Below are positions 23,186-34,247 of a stretch of DNA of 64,000 bases, piece by piece. The notes beneath the pieces were generated by a model. That model had not been told where the DNA came from and did no database searches. It saw only the letters and a list, made by a program, of their open reading frames with translations. The number at the start of each line of letters is the position of its first letter. Within the stretch, counting starts at the first letter, position 1. A program made the position numbers and the translations under genes. Source of the stretch: Bursaphelenchus xylophilus (taxonomy: Eukaryota; Nematoda; Chromadorea; Rhabditida; Aphelenchoididae); NCBI GenBank assembly GCA_904066235.2, contig CAJFCV020000004.1:12648001-12712000 (forward strand), in the 5' to 3' direction.

Positions 23186-25665
23186 TCAAATAAAGTCTAT
23201 AATATTTTCAAAAGAGGTGTTGGCACGGCGAGTTGATGGTCCATAGTCTGTTGCAGGCTCACAGTCGTCCAGGAAAGTGCTGTCCAATCGGTCTGTGATT
23301 TGATCCACGTATATGGGGACATCATCGCTTTCGTCTTCTTCATTCAGCCACTTATCGACCAATTCTTCGGGCGTGGCGTTCAACAAATCAGCCTCGCCAA
23401 ATTTTTGATTTCCAAATTCAATGGAGTTCCAGAGGTTTGTAACGTAGCGGACTTCGTCGTCTTCTTCATCGACTGAGTCATCGTCTGGAGGGGTTGTTTG
23501 AAATGCTGGTTCGTCATGATTAAAATCGGGGATCTCAAGGAACGTCGATTGTTCCTGTCTTCGTGGGATCCGAATTGTGCTGAAATAGTAGTAATGCATC
23601 AAAGAAGCGATATTCCTGGTTCAAGACAAAAAGAAAAAAAATTAGATTAGAGCTCTTAAGAAAATCTTCCGTTCTAAATTCTGACATGTCTAAAATCTTC
23701 GACTACTCTAACGAAAGCCGTTTAAGTTCCCCTATACTTCCAGTAATTCTAATCCATCATGGATAACATAATGTTTTCTCACCTCATCGATAAAAACTGT
23801 AGCCATTGTTAGAATACTTTATTATGCACCTAAATCAGCCAAAAAAAAAAAAACAAAAATCAAACCCCTTACCTAGCAGAAAAACCGCCAACATTCACTC
23901 TTCCGGTCTCATTCGGAGAAACTCTTCGGGGGTATGTAACATTATTAGTTCGGCGACTCTCCACAATTCTAGGAGCAACTGGAGCTGGAGAAGGCTGAGG
24001 GCGGCCATAGGAGGAAGATGAGGAGCTTCTTGTCTAAAACAGCAAGTTTCGCGGGGGTTTTTATATTACACATGGAAAAATAAAAATCTTGATTGGCTGA
24101 GAACTTCATCAAACGCCTAAATATAAATCGGAATACCAATAAAACAAAAAATCTTACCAATGGAACAGCATTCGCACCGGTCACAAAAAAATCCCCAGAA
24201 CTTCTGGATGACCACAGGCTTCGCGGCTCTTCTTGACGTTGAACCAGTGGCGCGTCTTCGATTGGTGAGATCGGACGACAATTTGGGATTCGTTGGCGCA
24301 TTTGCAGATGATTCAGGTAGGCAATGTTCGACCGTAGTGTTTTTTCCGTATTGGGATTGGCTCGTAGATTCTGAAAATTTGAATAAATTACGTAAAATTA
24401 TGCAGATTGGCCAACACATTCCGCGTTTTCGCAATTTACGGTTGGTTTGAACTAATGGTACTGTTCTCCTTCGTTCAACAGACTCTAGTTTACGCAAAAA
24501 CTCAATTTCCAAAGTCAACTTGCCGATTCCACGACCACAGTGAAGCTATTCATCGAGTGTTCCAGCTGATTTATAATTCCATCAATTCCATCCAAAAGTT
24601 GCTGTCTTCTTTCCGTACACCAGGCCATTTCCCGACGTCTCAGAGCCTTCTCGTACTCCGGTTCAGTGGGGATTGAAAACACACGGGAATGAAGACGCTC
24701 CACACTCACGACTTCGTCAGTTCCGGACACTATAATGTACTAGATTATTTTGGTTTTTTAACGGGTTTCAAAGGTTCAAATTGACAAGTAAAATTGTAAA
24801 ATAGACAACGCCCTTCCTCTGTGAGCTTCTGAATCAATGGACATGACTTACATGAATGTATTTCGGGGCAACATCGATAAAAATAATCACCATTGATACG
24901 AGCGAACGCCTCTCCAAACGGATGAAACCTGACCCCAACGCGTCGACGTTTAATAATCTCCCTGAATCCTTCGTAATCCGCACCACTCTGTAGAATGTCT
25001 TCAAAATAATCTCCGGACAAAACAGCACCCCCATGACGTTCAGCAAAGTCCAAAACATAGAGATCGTCATAATTCATGTGGGCGCGCCGACGAGTTCCGG
25101 TCGTCCTGGCCGAAGTGAAGCCCAAAATGCCAAGAGTTTGGAGTTTCTATAAAGAACAGGGTCTAGCCTTGCTGTTAAAAAATGATCCGCGTTAAGAAGT
25201 ACCTAAAAATCAGGGAAAATATAAAAAACTTACGGGCAGTATACTGGAATGCGCAACATTTTGATTGTTCGGATTGTTATAAGTTACAGGGATAAAAATC
25301 ACAACGTCAAAATCGCGAACAATCCAGAACCTTGCCATCATCAGCAACCCAATACAGTTTACGTTCTCACGACCAGGTCCACACGACGATCTTCCGACAT
25401 TACATCCATCAATAACAATCAATCGATGAACACAATCCCGATTGGGCCGTTCGAACAGCTGCAAAGGCACTCGACGAATGGCCAGCAGGACCTTACGTCG
25501 GACCGACGCCTCCAAGCTTTCAGAACTAAAATTATGTAAGAATACGGAAAAAAAATTATGCTATCCATGGCAAAAACAGCATAAAAGTGGAAGAAAACAG
25601 CTGAAAGCTTGTGTTACTCACCCCCTTTCGGTAGTTTCCTCAGCTTCACCATTAGAACTCTCCAT
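23186..25665 (-). CDS. NYN-domain ribonuclease, Regnase/Zc3h12a-like
   Basis: Probable metal-dependent endoribonuclease acting on RNA. Supported exons (minus) are 25665-25622, 25525-25234, 25146-24852, 24729 to about 24535, 24370-24158, 24033-23873 and 23579-23186. All phases close except the 24535/24370 join, where the exact donor is unclear; both sides are in the same register, so the intron must be a multiple of 3. The NYN core shows VIDGCNVG (Asp54), NYDDLYVLDFA (Asp139, Asp140) and LSGDYFEDI (Asp158), the acidic positions that hold Mg2+ in Regnase-type nucleases. I see no CCCH zinc finger after the nuclease core. Instead there is a basic, coiled-coil-like stretch (EYEKALRRREMAW..), a Ser/Pro/Arg-rich linker and an acidic C-terminus (DDDSVDEEDDE). 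AATAAA lies 3 nt past the stop. Confidence 0.8.
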
Positions 25666-26113
25666 CGACAAGTAAATCTACTCAAAAATAGGGCAAAACG
25701 GCCCACAAAATGGAGTAGAACAAAGGGAACCGCAGTTTTCCGTGAAAATAAAAAGAAAATGCAAAAATTCATCCAAAATTTCATTTTACACGTGGACGAA
25801 CAAGATTTCCCATGTAAATTTGCATAAGAATTGGTTTCTCTCCGAGAAAAACATGGAAGGAGAAGATTGCGAAATTTCATCGTATAAAATGACACTTTTA
25901 GGCTGGCCGCAGCTTGCCGTCGGAAAACATTGTGAAAATGTCGTAAGCTTACTTCAATACTGTTTATTGACTTGATCAGTTGATTTTAGCTTATTTTAAC
26001 TTATAGTCTTTGACCGTTTTCTATTTTTTCCGGGTTTTATGGTGTATTACACTCGAATTGATTGCAAATCGGATTTATTCTGTCTAATCCATCTAAGGCA
26101 AAGTAATTTGGAT
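25666..26113. other. Intergenic gap, nothing recognised
   Basis: A 448-nt AT-rich interval between the start of the NYN gene and the 3' end of the collagen gene. The collagen poly(A) signal (AATAAA on the minus strand, 26079-26074) is the only signal seen. Confidence 0.5.
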
Positions 26114-27088
26114 TTACTGACGATATCCGCCACCGTGGCTTCCACCATGAGCTCCAGCTTCTCCGGAACGAGTGGGGCATGGGCAATATTCGGCGTCTTT
26201 TCCGGGACGTCCAGATGGTCCTTCTTCTCCTTCAACTCCGGGATGTCCGACTGGTCCTTGAGGTCCTGGTGGGCCGGGAGGTCCTTGTGGGCCTGGAGCA
26301 CCTGGTCCGGGGTTCTTTCCGTCGTCTCCGGCTGGGCCTGGAGGTCCTCGTGGCCCACGTTGTCCTTTAGGTCCTGGACGGCCAACTGGATGTTCAGCAT
26401 CACGTCCTTTCTCTCCTGGGTATCCGAGGGGTCCTGGGTTGCCTGGAGGCCCTGGTGGACCGGATTCTCCGCATGGTCCCGGATTTCCGTCACGTCCGGG
26501 AAGTCCGGCCTGACCCTTGGCTCCGTTGTGTCCTCGAGGACCGGGTCTTCCGACCGGTCCTGGAGCTCCTTGAGGTCCAGCGGGGCAGTTGAAGCACGCG
26601 CCGGTGTCTTGGCGTTCTGGGGTGGCATCTTCGCCGTCTTTTCCGGGGATTCCATCAATTCCGGGGAGACCGGGAAGTCCAGCTTTTCCGTTGACTCCCT
26701 TTGGTCCGGGTGGTCCAGCAGGGCATTTGTTGTTTTCGGTCTGGCAGTGACAGCCTGGACCGTTCTTGTTTTCGTTGGCCAAAGCTGGTGGAACACCTGG
26801 AGGAGCCGCTCCGGTTGGAGTACCTGGAGCCGATGCTCCGGCTTTAGATGGAGCGCTAGGTGCTTCGCTGTCGTAGGCTTGACGGCGCTGACGTTGCTGC
26901 TGGGCGCTCAAGGTCATCATGTCTCTCCACATGTCGTCGGTGCCGGCACGGAACAGGCTGATCTCATCGTCCAAGAAACTCCAAGTCTCCTGGATGTCCA
27001 AGTAGATGTTGCCGACGAAGAACAGCGACACCAACAAGGAGACTCCGGAGAGAGAGGAGGCCAAGAAGGTGGCCGTGTGGAATTTCAT
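26114..27088 (-). CDS. Cuticle collagen
   Basis: Single-exon structural collagen of the nematode cuticle, 324 residues, the usual size. Residues 1-60 are the conserved N-terminal cuticle-collagen domain with a hydrophobic segment ([20 protein letters not shown]) followed by the YLDIQETW block. The basic RQRRQAY site is the expected subtilisin-type processing site. Gly-X-Y tracts are interrupted by three cysteine clusters, [14 protein letters not shown] and CPCP, which would form interchain disulfides. The tail is GGGYRQ. Codon use is biased towards C- and G-ending codons, as in highly expressed collagens. A TATA box lies 51 nt upstream and AATAAA 35 nt downstream. Family is certain; the orthologous col gene cannot be named. 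Confidence 0.96.
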   Translation of the reverse strand: MKFHTATFLASSLSGVSLLVSLFFVGNIYLDIQETWSFLDDEISLFRAGTDDMWRDMMTLSAQQQRQRRQAYDSEAPSAPSKAGASAPGTPTGAAPPGVPPALANENKNGPGCHCQTENNKCPAGPPGPKGVNGKAGLPGLPGIDGIPGKDGEDATPERQDTGACFNCPAGPQGAPGPVGRPGPRGHNGAKGQAGLPGRDGNPGPCGESGPPGPPGNPGPLGYPGEKGRDAEHPVGRPGPKGQRGPRGPPGPAGDDGKNPGPGAPGPQGPPGPPGPQGPVGHPGVEGEEGPSGRPGKDAEYCPCPTRSGEAGAHGGSHGGGYRQ

Positions 27089-27138
27089 GGTGAATTCTAT
27101 CTCACCGTGAAGATGGAGGATTTTGTGTTTCTCGGAGC

Positions 27139-27146
27139 CTTTTATA
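27139..27146 (-). promoter_or_regulatory. TATA box of the collagen gene
   Basis: TATAAAAG on the minus strand in a GC-rich context (GCGCTATAAAAGGCTCC), ending 51 nt before the start codon. This predicts a 5' leader of about 25-30 nt without a spliced leader. Confidence 0.75.
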
Positions 27147-27153
27147 GCGCTAT

Positions 27154-27953
27154 CACTGATTGCGCGAGGCGTTCCCACCCACTATTTCGCATTCTTTTTG
27201 TCGTGATTGAAGTGATCGCCGCAGAAACATGTGTTTCTGACCATCAACAACATTGGAAGTAGAGATTCCGAAGCGGGTTTGAATTGTTTTCGCTTGTGTT
27301 TGAAACGGGAATTCGTTTTTTGATAGTGTCGGTTGGGGAATGTTCGTGGATTCGGGAGTTTTTGTCATTCCTCGAAGGAAAAGAGGAGAAGGTCAAAAAT
27401 TTATGTCCAAAAATGTTCGACGGTATGTCATTGGAATGAACGATTGACCTTCTTTGTTGAATATCCCGGCTGCAGGACAAGAAACAAAATTGTGAAGAAT
27501 TACGTTGCGATATAAAAATGCGTGGCTCGATTTACGTTCTCTGTAATTCTGCTGATAGCTGCTGTGGTTCTGAAACATCATCTCTCGCTGATTAGGCAAC
27601 CCAAATACGTTCATCGTTATCTCATATAACAAAACAAGTAAAAGCAAATTAACTCGTCGATTTTATGCTCCGTTACCCAGAATCGTCTCGCTGTGAGAAC
27701 TGGATTTCGTCGGCGTTTTGTTTACAAGAAGGGATCGAAGCGAAAGAGTCAACGGATTACGCAATGAAACCCTACACAGCGGTTTCGCATCACCGTTAAG
27801 AAAGAAGTTCTTGTTAAAGGACTTAAAATTTATCTGCTCCTTACAACATGGTAACAAAGTCGTTGTCAAAAATACACAGTTATTGGCAAGAGCTTATGGG
27901 TTTATTATGCGACTAAAAGGTGACTATAAATTTACAAATATCCAAAAATCTTT
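27154..27953. other. Collagen upstream region / XDH 3' flank
   Basis: No gene is seen. This 800-nt interval must hold the distal collagen promoter and the XDH 3' end. The XDH poly(A) signal is AATAAA on the minus strand at 27906-27901, 48 nt past the XDH stop. Confidence 0.5.
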
Positions 27954-30900
27954 CTACAAATCCACTACCCAAGGCGTAAATTTCTCGTTTTCGATGCCGT
28001 TGAGCACCTTCTCCGTCAACACATCCAAGCAGGCCATTCGAATTCGCTCTGGTGTCGCTGGAGAGTCGAATCGGAAGTATCCTTTGTGTCCATTCTGCTC
28101 TCGATACGCTTTCACGGCCTCCCGTATAGCGAACAGAGCGCTGACTCCCAAAAACAATGGAGGTTCACCTACGGCTTTGCTGGAGAAAACGGCTCGTTTA
28201 TTTGATGATCCCTTCAAAAGCCGAACATTGAAATTTCGAGGCGCATCATCCGCCGATGGAATCTTGTAGTTCCCAGGGCCTCGGGTTAGTCTTGTTCCAC
28301 CGGGGCGCATTTTAATCTCCTCCATGGTAAATAGACCATAACCTTGGACAAAAGCGCCTTCGATTTGTCCGATATCGATGGCTGGATTCATGGAATCACC
28401 AATATCCATGACTATGTCTGTTCGAAGAAGATGATGGTCGCCGGTTAGGCAGTCAACTTCGACTTCGGAGCAGGCAACGCCGTAGACTTGATAACCGAAA
28501 AGTTCTGCGCCTTTGCCGTTCATAAAGTCGACGGTTTCGTGATGAATTCTGAAAGAATGGACCATTTGAGGCGTTGTATGAATAGAATTTTTCGAACTCC
28601 ACAAGACTTACATTCCAAATCCCGTTTGCGACAGGCAAACTCGGTTCACGTAGGCATCCATTACCCATTCCTTCCAAGTTCCATTTGGCTTTTCTTTCTT
28701 GAATCTTTCCAGTCGTTTGTTCAACAATTCGCATGCATTCTGCACTGCCAACCCATTCATGTCACTTCCGACGGAGGCTGCAGTTGGAGATGCGTTCGGA
28801 ACCTTGTCTGTGCAAGTATCATTCACATGCACCATTTCGATTGGCACTCCTAAACAACTCGCGGTAATTTGAAGGATTTTGGTGTGTAAGCCTTGTCCCA
28901 TTTCCATTCCACCGTGCGATACGAGGACCGAGCCGTCTTTGTAAATGTGGATTAAAGCGCCAGCTTGATTTAGTTGCTTGAATCCGAAGCCGATTCCAAA
29001 TTTGGTTGGGGTTAGATAGATCCCTCTTTTCCGGTATTGATATTTTCGATTGAATGATTCGACGTCGGTTTTGCGTTCGTAGTAATTGCTATGTTGTATG
29101 CATTCCTCCCAACAACGACGAATGTTGCACTGGTTCAGGTGCATCCCGAATGGAGTGCAGTCGCCTTCTTCGTACATGTTAGCTTGACGGAGCTGAACAT
29201 AATGTAATTGAGACTGATATTCTAGGAAAAATGCTATCAAGCTGTGTGTGATGGCATAAGTTTGGTTCGGTTTTAAAGGACGGACAGAAACCTGACATAC
29301 CTTATCCACATCGAAACCGCATTCCTCCGCTGCATGACAAACAATTGTCTCCATTCCGAACATTCCTTGAGGGCCGCCGAAGCCGCGGAAAGCCGTGTTT
29401 GAAGCGCAATTTGTGTTGCACATTCGACCATAAAAATCAGCATTTCCAAATTTATAAACATTGTCAAGATGGACCAGACATCTTTCTGCAAAACGTTCAT
29501 TTCGAAGTTCACAATGTTGAGACCCAAAAATAAACGTTTTCCCTACCCAATACTCCCTTTGACAATTCTATTGCATGTCCGCTGTTGCTGTAAGCGTGGA
29601 CTTGAATGTCTTGGAATTTCATATTCTCATCAACCGCGATTTTATAATCAAATTTGAAGGGATGCCGGGTTCCGGAAATCGCCATGTCGTCGTACCTTTC
29701 GAGGACGAGTTTTACTGGCCGGCGATGCCTAAAACAAACAAAAAATTACGGGATTTGAGTTTCCTCACTTTTTAGCGGCAACACAGGCCGACGCCGCAAA
29801 CAGTCCACAAACACTTTCTTTTCCTCCAAACCCTCCACCAATTCTCTTCACCTTCACTACAATTTTATGACGAGGGATTCCCAACACTGCGGCGATCTCG
29901 CCTTGAACTTCGTCGATACATTGAGTTGATGAGATAACTTCAATCTCATCGTCTTCTCCAGGAATAACGACACAGTTGTTGGTCTCCAAATAGAAATGCT
30001 CTTGGCCATTCATTCGAATGGTCCCTAAAAATGACGTATTAGTCAGTTTTATTTCACTAATGGTTACCTTCAATAATTTTCTTGTATTTCGACCAATCCG
30101 TCGGCTCATATGGCGCGTTATTGTCTTCAGCCAGTTGAGAGTGCACCTTGAATTCTTCCATATGGAAGGATTGCGCTGCTATGGCGTCCTGAAGTCATAA
30201 GACGAAGAGAAAAGATCAGAGAACTACATCAAGCCTCAAGGAGTGGCATATCGTCAACTTACATCGATTGTAACGACCGCTTTTTGCGGTGTGATATCGA
30301 CTTTAACCTTTGCTGCAGCCCTTCTGGCACTCTCATGATCCGTCGACAACACTGCTCCAATAGGCTGACAATGATACAAAACCTCATCTTTAGCGAACAG
30401 TTTGACTCCCCAATGATTGAAAACCAAATTTCCCGGAACATCGCGCCAGTCGATAAAATCAACAAATCCTGGCTCCTGCTGAGCCTGCGAAATGTCGACA
30501 AGCCCTAGGGTACCCGCCGCAACCGGTGACGTAACGAACGCCATATGAAGAGCGTCATGAGGAGTAATGTCCGCAGCGTAAATCGCTTCACCAGTCGTGT
30601 GTTTCTCGCCGGACTGATGCATAATTGGACGACGAATCGGATCGGTGTCCGGCTGGTCGACTGGGACGTCTTCGTAGAGCTGGGTAAAGGAGTACTTGGC
30701 GAGATGGGGCTCTCCAACGCGTGATTCCATTCCATGAGAGGTGAAGCCGGGAATCTGAAGAAAAATGGGGACCAGACGTGATTAAAGCAAGATATGCTCA
30801 CCTTCAAGCTCTCACAGACATGAACAAAAAATTTAAAGAAGAAGGAAATCGTCAGCGTTGATCTATATCTTGCCATTCCTCCGGGAACTCCCGGAGGCAA

Positions 30901-32830
30901 TGCAAATTCCTTGGCAATTTCTGTGGCTACATGTTCTAGCAGCTCCTTGTTCCAGCTCCTTCCAACGACCTGCTTAACGGACTCTTTTGCCAATTTGGTA
31001 GTTGGCGCCATACCTCCGAACGCCATTTTCAGCTCCGTGATACTTTTATTGTCAACGATTTCGGCCAAAAACGCTCCGGTTACAATTGCGATGTCATCTT
31101 CTCGGCGTTGCGCCTGTTTATACGCTCTGAAGAATTGCCCGGGCTTTGTCAACGGGATATACAGCGCTTTCAAGACTTCATCCGACTGGATGACTGTCCG
31201 TCGATAGCCGACAAAGAATTTGTCGTCAATTGCGCAAATCCGTGGCCCCCGCGCTTCGGAGACCAAAAGAACTTCGGCTCCGGCGGCCATCCAAATCGGG
31301 TTGAGGTCGCTGATCGGAGAGGCTGTGGCGATGTTGCCGGCGACGCTGGCCATGTTGCGGACATGCTTGCCGGCAAAGTAGTGGAGCATGGCGCAAACGG
31401 AGCGAAGAACGGCTGTAGTTTCCTCTGAAAATGGATTTTTTTTGACCAAACAAGTCATCAACTCACCCGGAAGTTCCTTGATAAACTTGTTCAATCTAGC
31501 CTTCATTTCCGTCAATGAAAGGCCCATTCCAACGTAAATTGCTTTCCTCTCCGTGTCCAGGTAGCATTCCCTCAATTCGGGCACCTGTTTTGGGTTGATA
31601 GCGACGGACAAGTCAATGAAACGGAATTTGAGCTCCACTGCCAGCTCGGAATTCCCCGAGATAAATCGACCGGTCGGGTGTTCTCTTTTGATCCGAAGAA
31701 GTTCGTCAAAGCTCGTCGGCGCAAACCATTTCACTCCGTTCGCGTTGAGGGTGAAGGATTGCTGGTGCAGCTTGTGTAGCTGAAATTAAATTGTCATCCT
31801 GTGGAGTCTCTGTACAACAAACTGCTGCTCAACGCAACTTGTCTGTTTATATTTTTCTCAAACCCTCACCTTCAATTCCGGCGGAAAAATCGGTTCTTGC
31901 GTCGGATCATAGGGTGGGCATTTGGACAGATCCGTCAACTGATGAACTTCTTTCCTAGAACCCATTGCTTCCCCATTTGTTTTCCTCTTTTTGCAACAAT
32001 TTTCTCCCATTGCGCAGCCATTTGCAGTTCCATTTTGTGCCCCATTCACTTTGACCAGTCCATTCTGTTCTTCGGCAAACGAATAGTAGGCCTCCAAGAT
32101 GGGTCGATAGCCGGTGCAACGGCAGAGATTCCCCTGCAAAGACTCGTCAATTTCGTCGTGCGATGGCTTTGGATTGTTGCGAAGGAGCGAGTACATGGCC
32201 ATGACGAAGCCGGGAGTGCAAAATCCACATTGCGAACCGTGCGCTCTGCAAAACGGAGGAGATTTTTTAGGCGGATGTTAACGGATAAATACTCTATCAG
32301 TTTGTCCGGAAAATAATGAGCACTCTGTCACATCGATAATTGCATCATGCCAAGACTATTTGACCCACCCTTATTCTGGCTATTTGTTGCTTACTTGGCC
32401 AATCTCTCTTGGACTGGATGTAATCGCTTGCTCACGACGGATCCAATGCCTTCAACGGTCGTCACACATTTCCCAAATACCATGCAAACTGGAGTCAGAC
32501 ATGCATTAGCTGAATAGTGTCTAAAAATCAAAAAATAGATAGTATTTATTGAAATCCCACCGTATCTCTTCTGAAAGTGGGTCTATATCGGACAACATCA
32601 CCGTACAAGCGCCACATCCTCCTTCATTGCATCCGATTTTTGTGCCGGTTAGGTTGACTGAAGCAGAATAAAATTATAGCAACAAAGATGTGAAGAAAGT
32701 AATGATGGACTGGGGATTTCTTACGATGATCTCTGAGGTACACAGCTAACGTGGTTCGTGGGTCAATGTTGTCGTCTTCGATTCGCTTGCCATTCACGTA
32801 AAATATTAGCTTTTCATGGTCGTATGACAT
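27954..32830 (-). CDS. xdh-1: Xanthine dehydrogenase
   Basis: Molybdenum-flavin enzyme that oxidises hypoxanthine and xanthine to urate in the cytosol. The full model has 1350 residues in 13 exons (32830-32725, 32657-32561, 32520-32395, 32245-31870, 31779-31467, 31424-30802, 30754-30263, 30188-30068, 30024-29769, 29728-29547, 29485-29301, 29192-28612, 28548-27954); every phase closes. Plant-type 2Fe-2S ligands are Cys45, Cys50 and Cys53. The second cluster uses Cys116, Cys119, Cys151 and Cys153 (LCRCTGYR). A central FAD domain follows. Against bovine numbering with a constant offset of about 19, the molybdenum-site residues are all present: Gln786 (Q767), Glu821 (E802, GGKE), Arg899 (R880), Phe933 (F914, RGFGG) and the base Glu1281 (E1261, AVGEPP). 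Glu821 and Arg899 distinguish XDH from aldehyde oxidase. The symbol follows the C. elegans naming. Confidence 0.96.
32297..32345. repeat. Fragment of a family C element in XDH intron 3
   Basis: One terminal arm only: TATCAGTTTGTCCGGAAAAT followed by AATGAGCACTCTGTCAC. It matches the left arm of the complete family C copies at 32911, 45003 and 49418. The right arm is missing. Confidence 0.65.
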
Positions 32831-32832
32831 GC

Positions 32833-32840
32833 CTGAAACC
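32833..32840 (-). promoter_or_regulatory. Candidate trans-splice acceptor before the XDH ATG
   Basis: GGTTTCAG is followed by GC and the start codon on the minus strand, only two bases from acceptor to ATG. No in-frame upstream exon is seen. Confidence 0.55.
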
Positions 32841-32910
32841 TCCGAAGAATGTAAATTATATGAAGTTTGATATTCAAATACACTGCAGCCTCCGTTCAGC
32901 GAACTCCTCT

Positions 32911-33056
32911 ATCAGTTCGTCGGGAAAATAATCAGCGTAATGCCGCAGTACCAATCGCGTTGCTGAAGTATGTATATTAAGAAGCAATTTGATTTTACCG
33001 CGACGCAATTCATTTCCTCAATACGACAGAGTGCTCATTATTTTCCCGACAGACTG
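32911..33056. repeat. Family C inverted-repeat element
   Basis: The left arm is TATCAGTTCGTCGGGAAAAT and the right arm is ATTTTCCCGACAGACTGACA, inverted complements of about 30 bp. The interior holds TTGCTGAAGTATG and CGACGCAATTCA, shared with the other copies. It sits about 80 nt upstream of the XDH start codon. Non-coding MITE-like element, probably inserted at TA. Confidence 0.75.
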
Positions 33057-33685
33057 ACACTACGTAACCTATCTATAACAAACAATTTCAAAGATCGCTC
33101 GACTCAATTTTGGGCTAAAGCAACGCTTCACACAAGAAAATCCCTCTGTAGCACATAATTTTTGCAATTTCTTGCAATTCATTTGACAGAACTTTCACTA
33201 AATGTCATCAATAGAAGAGAAAATTGATTTCCCCCATTCTATCAAAAAAACAAAAACATTGTAGATTCTAGAGCAAGCCATCAACTATATACATCGTTGT
33301 AGTAAACAATAACTATTCCCTCCCTAGATTCCCGCTTGAAATCCCCACTCTTTCGAAAGCAATTTTCCGTTTTTATCAACTCCCAACAAATTACAGACCT
33401 TGTTTTTTTGTTGCGCAAGTCATCTTTCTTTTCCGGGCTTGAGATTATGATCTTCAGCCTGCCGATTATTAATGATTGCGATCATCTGAAGAGAGACCAC
33501 CAATAATAAAACATTTTTCTCGGTTCGTTGAAGTAGTAAAAGGTCGCGCGTTTCATTGCAAAGAAGAAACGCTTCTGTAGTCTAAGTGCGCTGTATTATT
33601 CGGATATTTTGTTTTATTTTTTCAATGCAAGTTTGATCTGCCAGTTAAAATTACGATATATGCAAAGTTTTTCGAGTCGCTTAAC

Positions 33686-34010
33686 CGGCGCTACGACTTT
33701 TCTGGTCAGGGAATGTTCGGATCATGGGGGAATTCCTGCAAAAGGCTTAGTTAGTAGAAATAATAAGACTGGTCGGTCCTAGGATAACTTATCGCCTATT
33801 TTAAGGACTTTTATATGTACTCACATCAATAATATCGTGATAAAAGCTACGGATCTTTGTCTTCTTTCGGCCTTCGCCAAGCCTCCGCCGACTCTTCGCC
33901 GAGCGTCCGCCGACCATCCAACAACTTTCCCAGACTTCCTGCAGCCGTTTATTGGCTATGTTCCCTACGCCCCACATCGATGGATTTTGTGTTCCCCCAA
34001 ACTGCCGTCG
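33686..34010. repeat. Family G dispersed repeat, copy 1
   Basis: It begins GGCGCTACGACTTTTCTGGT, passes through TAGAAATAATAAGACTGGTC, and ends in a pyrimidine-rich stretch with repeated CCGCCGA (GCCTCCGCCGACTCTTCGCC). Diverged copies occur at 60783-61165 (+) and 54478-54606 (complement). No terminal inverted repeats or frame are seen. Confidence 0.55.
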
Positions 34011-34171
34011 ACCCGAGAAGTCGGGACTTTTTTCGCCGTCTGTCCAAAAAAAATTTGATAAGACTATGTAAACTTCTTGTCCTTTGGACCAATTTTCGGC
34101 GACTGCTTTATCGGTTAAGATGGGCTTCCTTTCCATCGTGATCAATTTTAAACGCACGTTTCGCCGATTGG

Positions 34172-34180
34172 TATATAAAG
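34172..34180 (+). promoter_or_regulatory. Candidate TATA box of the FMO gene
   Basis: TATATAAAG lies 68 nt before the FMO start codon in a locally GC-richer context (GCCGATTGG). A TTTCTCTTTCAG acceptor-like site lies between it and the ATG, so the leader could instead be trans-spliced. Confidence 0.5.
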
Positions 34181-34247
34181 GTAAGTTTTGAGTTTCTCTT
34201 TCAGTTTTCAAGTGGCTGTTTGAAGGCGAGGTATCAAGTCTTCTAAA

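Noticed and set aside
24745..24851. Stop codon after a Cys-rich, Lys-rich ending of the NYN gene
   Set aside because: As the main end it is less likely: a GTAAGT donor at 24851 joins the next exon in the exact phase and the downstream exons remain in frame. Kept as a possible intron-retention isoform.
26039..27262. A 407-codon open frame on the plus strand
   Set aside because: It is antisense to the collagen gene. Gly-X-Y codons (GGN, CCN) leave the complementary frame open; the product is Trp/Ser-rich junk.
27718..28269. A 183-codon plus-strand open frame
   Set aside because: It is antisense to the last XDH exon, which has firm homology.
29485..29547. Reading XDH straight through between exons 10 and 11
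   Set aside because: The direct frame meets a TGA; splicing from 29547 to 29485 restores [11 protein letters not shown], which carries the essential Arg of XDH.
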